Shown here piece after piece: positions 1-9,241 of a stretch of 64,000 nt of DNA. Origin of the DNA: Blastocladiella emersonii ATCC 22665. Its lineage: Eukaryota; Blastocladiomycota; Blastocladiomycetes; Blastocladiales; Blastocladiaceae. Every line of letters starts with the position of its first letter. Position 1 is the stretch's first letter. The notes under the pieces were generated by a model, which saw only the letters and a program-made list of their open reading frames with translations, ran no database searches and was not told the DNA's origin. The position numbers were made by a program, and so were the translations under genes. The stretch covers positions 1,240,001-1,304,000 of the forward strand of contig JANHCV010000002.1 of NCBI GenBank assembly GCA_025594325.1. Reading direction: 5' to 3'.

Positions 1-689
1 GCTGGCCTCGGGTGCAATCGCAGGCACCAGCTCGCCCGAGTGGTCCGAGGTGCTCAGTGCTGCGCGCCGCCATGAACCAGTCAGTTCCAGATGGGCTCAA
101 GGGAGCGCGTCGCGCCGCGTTGGGGTAGGACGCACTCTCCATGGCGGACACAAGCTCACTGCATCCGGCAGCATTGCTACAATCGCAACCAGCGTTGCTG
201 CATGCATCGTGCACCGGCGCTACGGCGGCCTTTGCCTCGAGTGCGGCAGCGTTCATGCTTTCCGGGTCTCGCAGGGCATTTGGGAGACTGAGAGAGGACA
301 CGCTCAAACCCGGCCAGGCGAGCGAGGCGCCGATGGTCGGGAGTCCCTTGGTTGATGCGACGAGGCGTACTCGCGCAAACGCCCTGTTTGATCCAGGCAA
401 GCGAAGTTGACATGGTTAGTGCGTAGCGCTTGTGGCGGGAGCGGAGGAGAGGGAAGGGTTTAGGGGACGAGAGCGTAACTCTACGAGTGTTGCGGGCTGG
501 GACTCTGGTTTGTCGGATCCTGTGAGCCCACATGCGATGCATACTATCAGTCAAAGCCCCTTCTTAGCTCCACGTTGGAGTGCCTGGCCACACGCAGCTG
601 CAGGGGAGTCCTCCGCCTAACTGCTAAGGTCGCTCTGCTCAGCGCACTAAGGGCTCTCTCCCGCAAAAATTGATGTTCGGAGCTTGGCG
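1..689. other. Gene-free stretch at left edge
   Basis: No supported coding region. Short open frames occur on both strands but overlap one another and show no domain, repeat or low-complexity pattern shared with the rest of the window. It may be the flank of a gene outside the window. Confidence 0.5.
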
Positions 690-1217
690 ATGTTGAAAAC
701 AGCTAGTTTTGACGACGCAAAACAACCACTGTCACCTGCCGGACGGTTCGCACAAGTCTTTGCAGAGCTAGCCTCGTGTGTTGAAGCAGGCATGCGTCGG
801 GTGAGACGAACTACTTTCTTTGTTCTGGCTTCAGCATCTCAACTACAACGCAACATTGCAACTGTTCTCGCAAGTGCTGAAGAGTTAAGCGAAGGAACGC
901 TTTTTCGTTGCAAGCAGTGGCCGAACGCATTGGGCCACAACCCCTTAAACTACTCCGTCCCAAAATTACAACTCGTCCTCGTCGAGATTGCAGCAGCACG
1001 CATACAGCTTGAAGAGCAAATGTCACAGCTCACAGAACTAGCAGCCGCGTATTCCGACATGCGCGGGAGCGAGTCCGATCTTTCCGACTTCAACGGGGAA
1101 AGGCGCCTTGTCCCGTTGTGCGTCAAGTGCGTTTCGCTATATGCGGAAGCAGAAAACCTGTCGACTTATTGTAAAACATTCTACGTTCTCGCTATAAAAG
1201 AGCGGACGCGTGCTTAG
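690..1217 (+). CDS. Hypothetical protein, about 175 aa, AT-richer than its neighbours
   Basis: I do not recognise this protein. The frame opens at an ATG at 690, two codons after an upstream TTG, and runs 175 residues to a TAG. The middle has long runs with Leu, Ile, Ala, Gln and Glu at helical spacing (for example around QLQRNIATVLASAEELSEG and QLVLVEIAAARIQLEEQMSQL), suggesting a short coiled-coil or helical-bundle protein. No signal peptide, membrane segment or catalytic motif is visible. Base and codon use differ from every other gene here: many A/T-ending codons such as ACT, TTT, CAA and GAA, whereas neighbours strongly prefer G/C-ending codons. That could mean recent transfer, a mobile-element relic or a chance frame in an AT-richer island. 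No neighbour shares its strand closely enough to suggest linkage. Confidence 0.4.
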   Translation: MLKTASFDDAKQPLSPAGRFAQVFAELASCVEAGMRRVRRTTFFVLASASQLQRNIATVLASAEELSEGTLFRCKQWPNALGHNPLNYSVPKLQLVLVEIAAARIQLEEQMSQLTELAAAYSDMRGSESDLSDFNGERRLVPLCVKCVSLYAEAENLSTYCKTFYVLAIKERTRA

Positions 1218-1529
1218 TACGACTTTTGTCTCAGAAAACCCAGCGAGTCAAAGCTGACCATCCGCCCACCCCCTCCCTCCGTTTCGGTCACCAAGGATAA
1301 CGCGATTACCACTATCAAACGACGCGTTTAAGAGTTTTGATTGAGTTGTCGTCGAACACGCTCGACACGCGACACGTCGAGGCGTCGAACCGCGAGACGT
1401 GAGACGCGAGACGCGTCGCGATATCATGTGACGACGCGTGAGTGGCTCAGCCGCGCCTGCTTCAGCTCATGCCCACGCGCGGCTGCCTCGGTCGGACGTA
1501 TTCCCAGTACGGGGTAACCCGTTGTTCGA
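1218..1529. other. Intergenic stretch with ACGCGT-centred palindromic words
   Basis: Gene-free. Positions about 1340-1440 are packed with CGAGACGCG, GACGCGTCGCG and GACGCGTG words, overlapping direct and inverted copies of a motif seen in many intergenic regions of this window. Confidence 0.6.
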
Positions 1530-2886
1530 TTATACAACCTCCTTTTCCTTGTCGCTCTCATGCAGAGGAACCGGCTGCCCCGAGTTAGACACGCTCGCTG
1601 CGCTCTTGGCCACGGCCGCGACGATCGGGGCCGTGAACACGGGGTAGCTCGCGGTCGAACCCCGCCGCGACACGATGATGTCCGACGCTTTGAGCTCGGT
1701 CGCGGCTCCCGTAGACGAGGTTCCAGCTACGCTCACCGCACTCTTGGCGATGCCCAGCGGCGGCGCCACGACCATCGTATGACCCGTGATGGAACCGCGG
1801 CGAAGCGTCGAGAAGCCTGGTCGAGGCTGGTCACCGTTGAATCCAAGATCGGCCGTCTTGCAGCTCGACGAGCGCCCACGGATCGACTTGGGAGAGGTGC
1901 TGCTCGCAGTGTTCGATGCAGCCGAAGCGGCGGCTCTCGCGGCCCACATACCGCCCGCGTTCTGAGCGGCAAACAGGACGTACATGGCGCCCGCGTCGAC
2001 GGCGTTGGCCAGGACCAAGATCGAGGTGATGAGGTAGATGACGATGGCGGCGACGAGACGCGTCGAGTGGTCGCGAAGGAGCCGGCGCAGCGGGTTGTGC
2101 GATCCGGTTCCACCAAGGTCACTCACTGCCCGTGCGCACGACCGTCGGGCCGCTGCTGCCGGCAAGGTTGTTGTCGCTGCTCCGAGTATGTGCAAGCATG
2201 GGCGGAGCGAAGACGAAGAGTACGCCGGCGTGGACGGCAAACTGGAGGAACTTGCCGATGGCGTTGGTCCACAGCTGCGTCGTCCCGCACTTGCCGTTTG
2301 GCGCCTCGTACATCGGCTTCCAATATGAAGAGTAGACGAGAAAGCCCATGGACACGAGGTGCAGCGCGCCGAGAATCAGACGCGCGACGTGGCGCGGACT
2401 CCGGATAGACTTGCCAACGGCCGAGTGCTTGAACGAGGCGACCGAACTGCGGCAGCGGAGTGTCGAGCCAGGAGCAGGCACGAGCGGGTCGCCACCGGCC
2501 GTGGTCTCGGAGCTTCGTCTTGTCGGATCAAACGTGAACAGCAGGCGCGACCAGGTGGTTGGCAGCGTGTGCGTGCTGCGAAGGATGAGCACGGATGTGG
2601 CTGTGAGCTGGAACCCGAGATAGAGCGAGGTCGAGATGAAGAGGAAGGCATGACAGCCGATGGCGATGGATGCGCTGGCAGCGGAGATGACAGCAGCCGA
2701 TCCGCATTGGTTCGCGAGATGGAGCACCGCCGCAACAAGTTGGAGGATCGACCACGGCCGCGCGCGACTGCCGGCCGGAGTCCGAGCCAGTTGCTTCAGC
2801 GCGACGGCCACGAGGTAGGTTCCAATCGGGATGGACGCGCCGATAGCTAGGAGAGTCGCGTCGCGGCTAGCCGTCGATGTATCCAT
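1530..2886 (-). pseudogene. 7TM GPCR-like protein, copy 1, frame broken
   Basis: First of four minus-strand members of a seven-transmembrane family (the others lie at 8021-9241, 9664-10806 and 55457-56252). The first frame starts at ATG 2886 (MDTSTASRD) and covers TM1 to TM5. The second frame, ending at 1530, holds TM6, TM7 and a Ser/Thr-rich tail, starting at LGGTGSHNPLRRLLRDHSTR. The two frames differ by one register near 2116-2122, where the first ends in TGSE and a stop. A GTGAGT lies exactly at the break, but no acceptor fits: an intron would delete the LRRLLRD segment conserved in the intact copies. I therefore read this as a frameshift mutation or assembly error, not splicing. The family's paired cysteines are kept (AIGCHAF before TM3 and NGKCGTTQLW between TM4 and TM5). 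It is the most diverged copy. Confidence 0.7.
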
Positions 2887-3342
2887 GGTCGGTGATCAGA
2901 AATGCTCCATTTGCAGAGAGAATGCATTGCTTCAAGTTTGGTCAATGTGATCGAGTGGCACAGGAGGAGACATGACAGGCTTGCCGTGCACGGATGTGTG
3001 CGTTGACAGGCTTGGACAACCGGTGCGAGACATTCGGTGCGAGACGCGTCAAGGCGCGCCCACAACGCGACACCTCAGATGCTTCGCGAGGAGCAACCGT
3101 GTCTCCCGTCCACACCGTCCGCTCATTCGGGAAGGCGTGGTACGCTCGTCGTGTCCTGGAGCTCGGGACCGGGGCAAACCCGTCTCTTGATCGCGCCGTG
3201 ATCGCGCCGTGATCGCGCTCCGTGATGGCGAGGCGCATGTCCGCGTGCACGGCGAGGGAGTGACTCGCAGCCGAGTCGCTGCCGACTTCGTTGCTCCCTC
3301 TCCGCTATACCATGAAACAAAGCAACTAGTCCATGTAACTCG
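2887..3342. other. Divergent promoter region between 7TM copy 1 and POT1
   Basis: No coding region. It contains two direct copies of GTGCGAGAC at 3023-3031 and 3037-3045 (14-nt period), the second running into GACGCGTC. The same paired 9-mer lies upstream of the Q-rich genes and of the second MFS carrier. Confidence 0.5.
3023..3045. promoter_or_regulatory. Paired GTGCGAGAC direct repeat
   Basis: Two perfect 9-mers with a 14-nt period, about 140 bp upstream of the minus-strand 7TM copy 1 start and 300 bp upstream of POT1. The inverse complement GTCTCGCAC is paired in the same way at 6339-6359, 54146-54166 and 41877-41898, which makes a bound promoter element plausible. Confidence 0.45.
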
Positions 3343-5741
3343 ATGCATACCAACCGCAGGCCTCCAAAACCATCATCTACGGCGGCCAATGTGCCCATGA
3401 CGCGAATCGGGGGCGGGTCCTCGACGGCGCCGCAGTTCCGCGTTCCTGCGCTTCCCGGCGGCGGTAACACTGGTCGCTCTACTCCGACACCGCTTACAGG
3501 CAACGGTGGTCGCTTCACTCCGACGCCGCTCGCAGACTTGCGCGATGGCCTGACCAACTTGTCGCTCTTGGCTGTCGTGACGGGAATGACGGCCGCCAAG
3601 GTCGGGAACAACAACAACGCTTCCATGATGTTGCTGCTGCACGACACGTCCCGTCCGCCAATCGGCCCAGGTGGTGGGAACGCGGTCCGCCTCATGATTT
3701 TTCGGAAATCCATCGCGCAGATCCCGGACGTCCGCGAAGGCGATATCGTGCGCGTCACTGGAGCCCATGTACGGCGAGCTGTATTGCCAGGTAGATAACG
3801 CACTGTTATTGACCCCATGTCGTGCGAACCGATAGGCTAAAATCTATCAGGGGAAGATGCAGGCTGTCGTCTCTCACACCTCGCGCGACGCCAAACTCTC
3901 AGTGATTTCGACTGAGCCGGGCGCGGCGCTCGCGAATCGACCTCAATCTGATGCCGTGGCCGCCGCCTGGCCGCCATTCCCGCTGCTGCGCTCCGACTTT
4001 TCCGACGTCGAGGCCATCCGCGAGTGGTGGCGCCTGCTCCGCAACCCCGTGCGTCCGTCGCAGCTCGAGTCACCCGGCGCCTCGCAGTCACCCGTGCTCG
4101 CCGGATCGCTGTGGGGCCCAGCTACTCCCGGCCAGGATACGACGCCGTCGCGCGGCGCATCGAGCGGGCTTGGGCTCGGGCTCACGCCCAGACGAAATTC
4201 GCCGCTCGCGGTGCAGTCCCCGCTCGCGCGACACTCGACGACGCCGAGTGCGTCGCGCCGCCCGCTCGTCACGGACATGGGCGTCCTACAACCGGGCTCG
4301 TTCTACGACGTGGTGTGCCAGGTCGTCGAGAACCAGGGGATCGTCGTGCCCAGCGCCATCGTCGTCGTCACCAACTACACGTTTCTTCCGCGACCCGAAA
4401 TGTACGCTTTGACTCGCATTTGTCATCGCACCGCCGCTCACCCGATCCGCTACCGCTAGGGTACACGCGCACACGGCCGACCGCACCAACTGGATGGGCC
4501 TCTCGCTGCTCCCCGCGGCCATGCAGATCCGTGCTGTGTTCTGGGACGAGGTGATCCCCGCGGCGCAGTCGCTTCACGTGGGCGACGTGGTCCTGTTGCG
4601 CAACGTGCGCGCCAAGCAGCAGGGCGGCGGCGCGGCGCTCGAGCTCGTCCTCCACGGCGAGCGCGCGCGAGACTCGGTCACCACGAACCGGGTTCAGGTG
4701 CTCGACGCGACGCCGGGTCCCGCAAACGAGCACTACCACCTCGTCAAAACGCTCGAGCGGCAGCGCGACATGCTCGTCGACACGCAGGTCCAGGAGGACG
4801 TCGTCGTCGCGCGGCCCGATCGTACTCCTGCTCGCGCGCGTGACGAAGCAAGCGGCCCGGCGGGTGCACCATCACCAAAGCGCGCTCGCGTCGATTCGAG
4901 TCCTGAGCGCTCGCCGGCCTCCGCCGAGGACGACAACACGCTCACCGAATTTGCGACGGGTACGTCTGGAGCGCATTCCTTTCTTTTCGCGACAACGGCT
5001 GACATTGCAGCGCTCACTCGAACGTAGTAACCTGTCACGCGTACATTCCAGCAACGCCGCTGGCCGAGGTGATCGGCGACGAGCGCGTCCCATACAAGTA
5101 CCGCTGCCGCGTGCGCTTCGTCGGCATCCAGCCCGCACGGCTCGCTGAGATGACGAGACTCGTGTGCATCGCGTGCAACCGCGAGTGTCCTCGGCCTCAA
5201 GAAGGTTCCGACGCAGCAACTTGCTCGTGTGGTGGCGCGGCCGCGTGGGTGTACCGGTTCGCGGTGACGGTGACTGACGGCTCAGGCGCGCAAGTCCAGG
5301 TCCTCGTCGCTGGCGAGCGCGGCGCGGCGCTACTCGCGGGTATCCCGCCAACCGAGTACGTAACGGTCATGGACTCCATGACTGGCTTGGCTTGCAGCTC
5401 ACTCGTACAACGATTCGTGTAGCCTGACTCGTGACGGCGAGTCCGCGCAGCGGCTTCTCTCTCGACTCGCGTTCGTCCTGTACGGCCTGCACGAACTCGA
5501 CCCGACGGCCGTGGCGGCCATCTGCGCCGGGTCCGCGCCCATCTCGTCGCTTCAAGACTCGGTCGCCGAGCGAAACGCGGGCCTCGTCGCCGCGCCATGG
5601 TGTGACGTGTGCATGCTCGGCTACCTCGCGAGCGCCGACCCGTCCGAGGCCATGGACAGCGACGACGCGGGCCGCCGGGATCCCAAGACTGGCCGACGGA
5701 TCCGCTACCAGTTCTTTGACACGAGCATTCCGGACCCTTGA
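3343..5741 (+). CDS. POT1: POT1, telomere single-strand binding and protection protein
   Basis: Exons 3343-3768, 3851-4401, 4460-4959, 5028-5355 and 5423-5741 join in phase to about 707 aa. Introns 2 and 3 each have a second phase-compatible solution (4381-4459 and 4964-5010). POT1 binds the G-rich 3' telomere overhang and protects chromosome ends. Visible parts: a Pro/Gly-rich leader; an OB1-type fold around residues 60-145 (LSLLAVVTGMTAAKV, MLLLHDTS, VREGDIVRVTGAHV); a linker; OB2 of the POT1 type (LQPGSFYDVVCQVVENQG, later MQIRAVFWDEVIPAAQSLHVGDVVLLRNV); and the C-terminal OB/zinc region (KYRCRVRFVGIQPARL, with CIACNREC and CSCGG as metal-ligand candidates). The last exon ends PWCDVCMLGYL and YQFFDTSIPDP, matching the conserved POT1 tail. 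ATG 3343 is the first in frame; 3397 is an alternative. The last exon is partly duplicated at 53.95 kb. Confidence 0.87.
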
Positions 5742-6572
5742 ATAGACCAGCAGTCTTCCGCGCTCCTAGTGTCTCGAACCAACGTGTGTCCGACGCGTCG
5801 CCGCGTCGCGGTCCTGATCCGTAGCTGCTGCGTCTCCTCCCCTCGTGGCCGCCCTCCGACGCCCGGGTTCTCGATGCTCTTGCGCCACGAGCGTGTACAT
5901 GCACGTGTTTGCGAGAGCAAGCGAGTGAGAGTGCTGAGAAAGCAGGGCCAGCGCCATGGTGCGCTGTTCAAGTCAGGCGTCACACGCTCGGGTTGGGTCT
6001 TCAACCTCGTCGGATTCTACCAGGCGTTGGGCCATCTCAACACCCTTGACCTGTCGCCGACTGAGCGCGTGTTTCTACGCGAGCCCAGCCGGGCGTGAAG
6101 CGGACAATTGATGCTGCAGAACATGCTTTGACTTGAACTACCGTGACGTGTGTGCTCCGTTATTTGGCGAGTGGAAGTGACCGAACGAATTACTCAGTCG
6201 TGAGGCGCGGTAAACGACGTGTACTTTGCGTCCCATACGCTGCGAAGTAAGCGTTCAGAGGGCTGGAGTGGCGCAACGCGTGAACTCAGCCACATCGTGT
6301 CGTGACTGCGGCGCGCGCTGAGTGGTCGCGGCCGAAATGTCTCGCACCGTGTCTCGCACGCCACTCCGCAGCACCAGTCAGTCGAACCGGTCAACAGTCA
6401 GTCGCACTCCGCGAATGCGAATGCGAATGCGCAGACTCAGTTGGGAGCATGCAGCGCAGCGGCCTGCTTGACCCGACCCTATAAAGATCGGCCTCGCCTC
6501 GCCCTTCTCGTACCGTTCTTCACTCTTGCATCTCAAGAAGCATCAAGTCACTCCTACCTCATCCTTTCCAAC
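5742..6572. promoter_or_regulatory. Intergenic region and promoter of Q-rich gene 1
   Basis: No convincing gene. A 109-codon frame at 5769-6098 lacks any recognisable feature. The proximal 330 bp carry paired GTCTCGCAC words at 6339-6347 and 6351-6359, a run of GCGAATGCGAAT words near 6412-6430, and a TATAAA at 6480-6485, 93 bp before the ATG. The same arrangement with the same 93-bp spacing stands before the duplicated gene (TATAAA 54282-54287). Confidence 0.65.
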
Positions 6573-7754
6573 ATGGGTCGCACTCAGATCAACTCCGCCC
6601 AGCGCCAGGCTGTCCACCAGCAGCAGGCCCAGGCCGCCAACGCCAAGACCATGCAGGCGCCCGCCGCCGCCGCCAAGTCGCAGCAGCAGCAGCCGGCCAA
6701 GCAGCAGCAGCAGGCCGCTCCGGCTCGGGATCAGTCGCCCCAGGCCAAGCAGCAGCAGGCTCCTCAGCAGCAGGCTCGTGCGCAGTCGGCGCAGCCAAAG
6801 CAGGCCGCCGCAGGTCCCCAGCAGCAGCAGAAGGCCATGGCCGTGGCCGCGCCCGCTCAGGCCCGCGCCCAGTCGCCGCAGCTCAAGCAGGCCCAGGCCG
6901 CTCCTCAGCAGGCCACCGCCCGCACCCAGTCGGCGCAGCCCAAGCAGCAGCAGGCTGCCGCGGCCGCGCAGGTGTACCGCGCCTCGCCCGTCCGCGAGCA
7001 CCCCGACGACGCGTTCCTCTCGGGCGCGTGGATGTTCGACGAGGCCCGCGTCCCGCAGTGGATGGCGCCACAGCTCCCCAAGCAGCAGGCGCAGCAGCAG
7101 GTCCGCGCGCAGCAGGCCGCGGCGCCCGCTCAGCAGCAGCAGCAGCAGCAGCAGCACGCTCAGTCGGCGCAGGTCAAGCAGGTCGCTCCGGCCCAGATCA
7201 AGCAGGCCGCCGCGGTTCCTCAGCAGAAGCAGGCTGCTCCCGTCCAGCAGCTCAAGCAGGCTCCCGCTCAGCAGAAGCAGCAGTCGGCCGCCCCGGCTCG
7301 CGCGCAGTCGGCTCAGCCCAAGCAGGCCGCCGCGGCTCCTCAGCAGCAGCAGATCAATGCCGCCGTCCCGCAGCAGCAGATCAAGGCCGCTGCCCCGCAG
7401 CAGCAGAAGGCCGCCCCCGCTCAGGCTCGCGCCCAGTCGCCGCAGCTCAAGCATGCCGCGCCGCAGCAGCAGCAAGCTCGCGCCCAGTCGGTGCAGCCCC
7501 AGCTCAAGCAGCAGCAGCAGGCCGCCGCGGCGCGCCCGCTCTCGCCGCAGTCGAAGCAGGCAGCCCCCGCCGCCAAGCAAGCGCCCGCCCAGCAGCAGCA
7601 GCGCGCGCAGTCGCCTCAGGCCAAGCAGGCGCCGGCCGCGGCCCAGATCAAGCAGGCTCCCGCTCAGCAGAAGCAGGCCCCGGCCCAGCAGCAGAAGCAG
7701 CAGCAGGACCAGCGCCGTCCTCAGTCGCCGACGCGCGGCAACAAGCGCTCGTAA
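6573..7754 (+). CDS. Gln/Ala/Pro-rich low-complexity protein 1 (393 aa)
   Basis: Not a family I recognise. Single exon; ATG 6573 follows a TATA box by 93 bp. The protein is almost entirely Gln, Ala, Pro, Ser, Lys and Arg, built from imperfect repeats of the type RAQS(A/P)QPKQAA, and is strongly basic because Asp and Glu are nearly absent. Two segments are not repetitive: the N-terminus (MGRTQINSAQRQAVHQQQAQ) and a block at about residues 132-171 (QVYRASPVREHPDDAFLSG, then WMFDEARVPQWM) that holds most of the acidic and aromatic residues. No signal peptide or membrane segment. It is probably intrinsically disordered; the many Ser-Pro and Lys/Arg steps would suit nucleic-acid binding or phosphorylation, but that is inference. 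The paralogue at 54375-55226 keeps both ends and the block while the repeat arms differ in length. Convergent with 7TM copy 2. Confidence 0.75.
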   Translation: MGRTQINSAQRQAVHQQQAQAANAKTMQAPAAAAKSQQQQPAKQQQQAAPARDQSPQAKQQQAPQQQARAQSAQPKQAAAGPQQQQKAMAVAAPAQARAQSPQLKQAQAAPQQATARTQSAQPKQQQAAAAAQVYRASPVREHPDDAFLSGAWMFDEARVPQWMAPQLPKQQAQQQVRAQQAAAPAQQQQQQQQHAQSAQVKQVAPAQIKQAAAVPQQKQAAPVQQLKQAPAQQKQQSAAPARAQSAQPKQAAAAPQQQQINAAVPQQQIKAAAPQQQKAAPAQARAQSPQLKHAAPQQQQARAQSVQPQLKQQQQAAAARPLSPQSKQAAPAAKQAPAQQQQRAQSPQAKQAPAAAQIKQAPAQQKQAPAQQQKQQQDQRRPQSPTRGNKRS

Positions 7755-8020
7755 GCTCGAGCTCGCAGCGATGATGCCTATACCCTCCTCCGCTGCGTAT
7801 CCGGTGTGAATACATGACCTCTTTCGTGATCAACAATCTTGGATCGTGTTCTTCCGGTAGTCGCTGCGCGATAGTACTGTTTCATGAGCCAGTTGCCGTT
7901 CGCGTTCATAGCCGTCGTGACCGTGGCCTTGGTTTGGCCTTGAGCACGGACGGACCTGACCGCGGCTCACCGTGATCTGTCACGATTCACAGCAATTGAT
8001 CACCTTCTCCACAAACATAA

Positions 8021-9241
8021 CTAGTCGCGCAACTCCATTGTCGACACGGAAAGCCCCGCGGGCGCGGCGAGCCGGCCCGAGCTCGATCCCACCGCGCCGG
8101 ATCCCTTGAGCGGCGATGCGAGAAGCATCGAGCTGGACGCGCGCGTCCCGGACGACGCCGGTGCACTGAGCTGCACGCTCGACCCGCGGATGATGCCGCT
8201 GCTACTGTTCCCGGTGAGATTGCCCGTTGATGGCGCGCCGAGGCCGCCAATCGTCACGTTGCGGCCCGTACTCGACGACGTCGATCCGCCCGTGAGTCCG
8301 CCCTGCGACGCGCTGCGCGACGTGGCGGCGGCCGCGGCGCACGCGGCCCACATCCCCGCCGCGTTCTGTGCCGAGAACAGGACGTAGAGCGTGCTCGGGT
8401 CGACGGCGTTCGCGAGGCCGAGGATCGACGTGACGAGGTACACGAGGATTGCAACGGAGAGCCGCATCGTCTGGTCGCGCAGCAGGCGGCGCAGCGTGGT
8501 CGCGGACGACGCGAAGCCCGATATGTGCGCGCGGCGGAGGTGGCCGATGAGCGGTTTCGCGAAGATGAACAGGACGCCGCCGTGAACGACGCAGAGGAGC
8601 AGTTTGCCGCCGTTGTTGGACCACAGCTGCGTCGACGCGCACCGGCCGGCCGCGTTGACGAACGTCGATTTCAGGTAGGACGAGTGCGCGATCAGGCCCA
8701 TGCCCGTGCCGAACAGCGCAAAGAGGACGATGCGCGCGAGCAGACGCGGGCCGCGCGTCACGCGGCGCAAGTTCACGGCGGACGCGAGCATCAGCGAGGA
8801 CCGGCGGCGGAGCAGGTTGAGGTGCGACACGGCGCCGCCGGACTTGGCGCTCTCCTGCGCGACCGCGCTGGTCGGCGTGGGAGGCGGTGGCGGTTTGGCC
8901 TTAGTGACCATGGCGCTCCACGAGGTCGGCACGATGCAGGTGCTGCGCATGATGAGCACGCTCGTGGCCGTGAGCTGGAACAGGATGTAAGCCGTGGTCG
9001 GGATCTGGAGGAACGCGTTGCACGGCATGGCGAGCGAGGCCGCGCTGACGCACTGGATGGCCGCCGACAGGCACTGGTTGAGCAGCTGGAAGACGGCAGC
9101 CGCGAGCTGGAAGAAGGCCCACTTGGTCGGCTTCTTGTACGCCTGCACGATCGACGTCTCGATGAACCGTAGCCCGACGACGAAGCTTGCGCCGAGCGCG
9201 ATCATGGTCACGTCGCGGCCCGCGGTCGTGGACGCGCTCAT
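8021..9241 (-). CDS. 7TM GPCR-like membrane protein, copy 2 (406 aa)
   Basis: Intact single-exon gene, ATG 9241 (MSASTTAGRD). Seven hydrophobic helices at about residues 11-31, 42-65, 74-97, 169-189, 212-231, 259-280 and 285-307. The loop charges (KKPTK after TM1, the Ser/Pro/Arg-rich TM3-TM4 loop, LRRLLRD before TM6) place the N-terminus outside and the Ser/Gly-rich tail inside, the GPCR topology. Cys74 at the outer end of TM3 and Cys201 in the TM4-TM5 loop are kept in the copies that include them, the positions of the class A GPCR disulfide. No DRY or NPxxY motif is seen, so membership of a named GPCR family is not shown. Copy 3 follows upstream in tandem. Its C-terminal half is included in the segmental duplication. 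Confidence 0.8.
   Translation of the reverse strand: MSASTTAGRDVTMIALGASFVVGLRFIETSIVQAYKKPTKWAFFQLAAAVFQLLNQCLSAAIQCVSAASLAMPCNAFLQIPTTAYILFQLTATSVLIMRSTCIVPTSWSAMVTKAKPPPPPTPTSAVAQESAKSGGAVSHLNLLRRRSSLMLASAVNLRRVTRGPRLLARIVLFALFGTGMGLIAHSSYLKSTFVNAAGRCASTQLWSNNGGKLLLCVVHGGVLFIFAKPLIGHLRRAHISGFASSATTLRRLLRDQTMRLSVAILVYLVTSILGLANAVDPSTLYVLFSAQNAAGMWAACAAAAATSRSASQGGLTGGSTSSSTGRNVTIGGLGAPSTGNLTGNSSSGIIRGSSVQLSAPASSGTRASSSMLLASPLKGSGAVGSSSGRLAAPAGLSVSTMELRD

Larger units (their letters stand above)
5651..8812. repeat. Segmental duplication, donor unit
   Basis: This block (3' part of the last POT1 exon, promoter, Q-rich gene, its 3' flank and the C-terminal part of 7TM copy 2) reappears in the same order and orientation at about 53941-56252. 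About 500 bp after the POT1 stop (5746-6240) is missing from the other copy. It is called donor because POT1 and the 7TM gene are intact here and decayed there. Confidence 0.85.

Noticed and set aside
2090-2125. Intron in 7TM copy 1 starting at the GTGAGT by the frame break
   Set aside because: Any acceptor downstream would remove the LRRLLRD and TM6 segment conserved in intact paralogues; no acceptor upstream gives a realistic length.
5769-6098. 109-codon frame after POT1 as a small gene
   Set aside because: No domain, composition like other intergenic frames, and the stretch is absent from the duplicated unit, so nothing supports selection.
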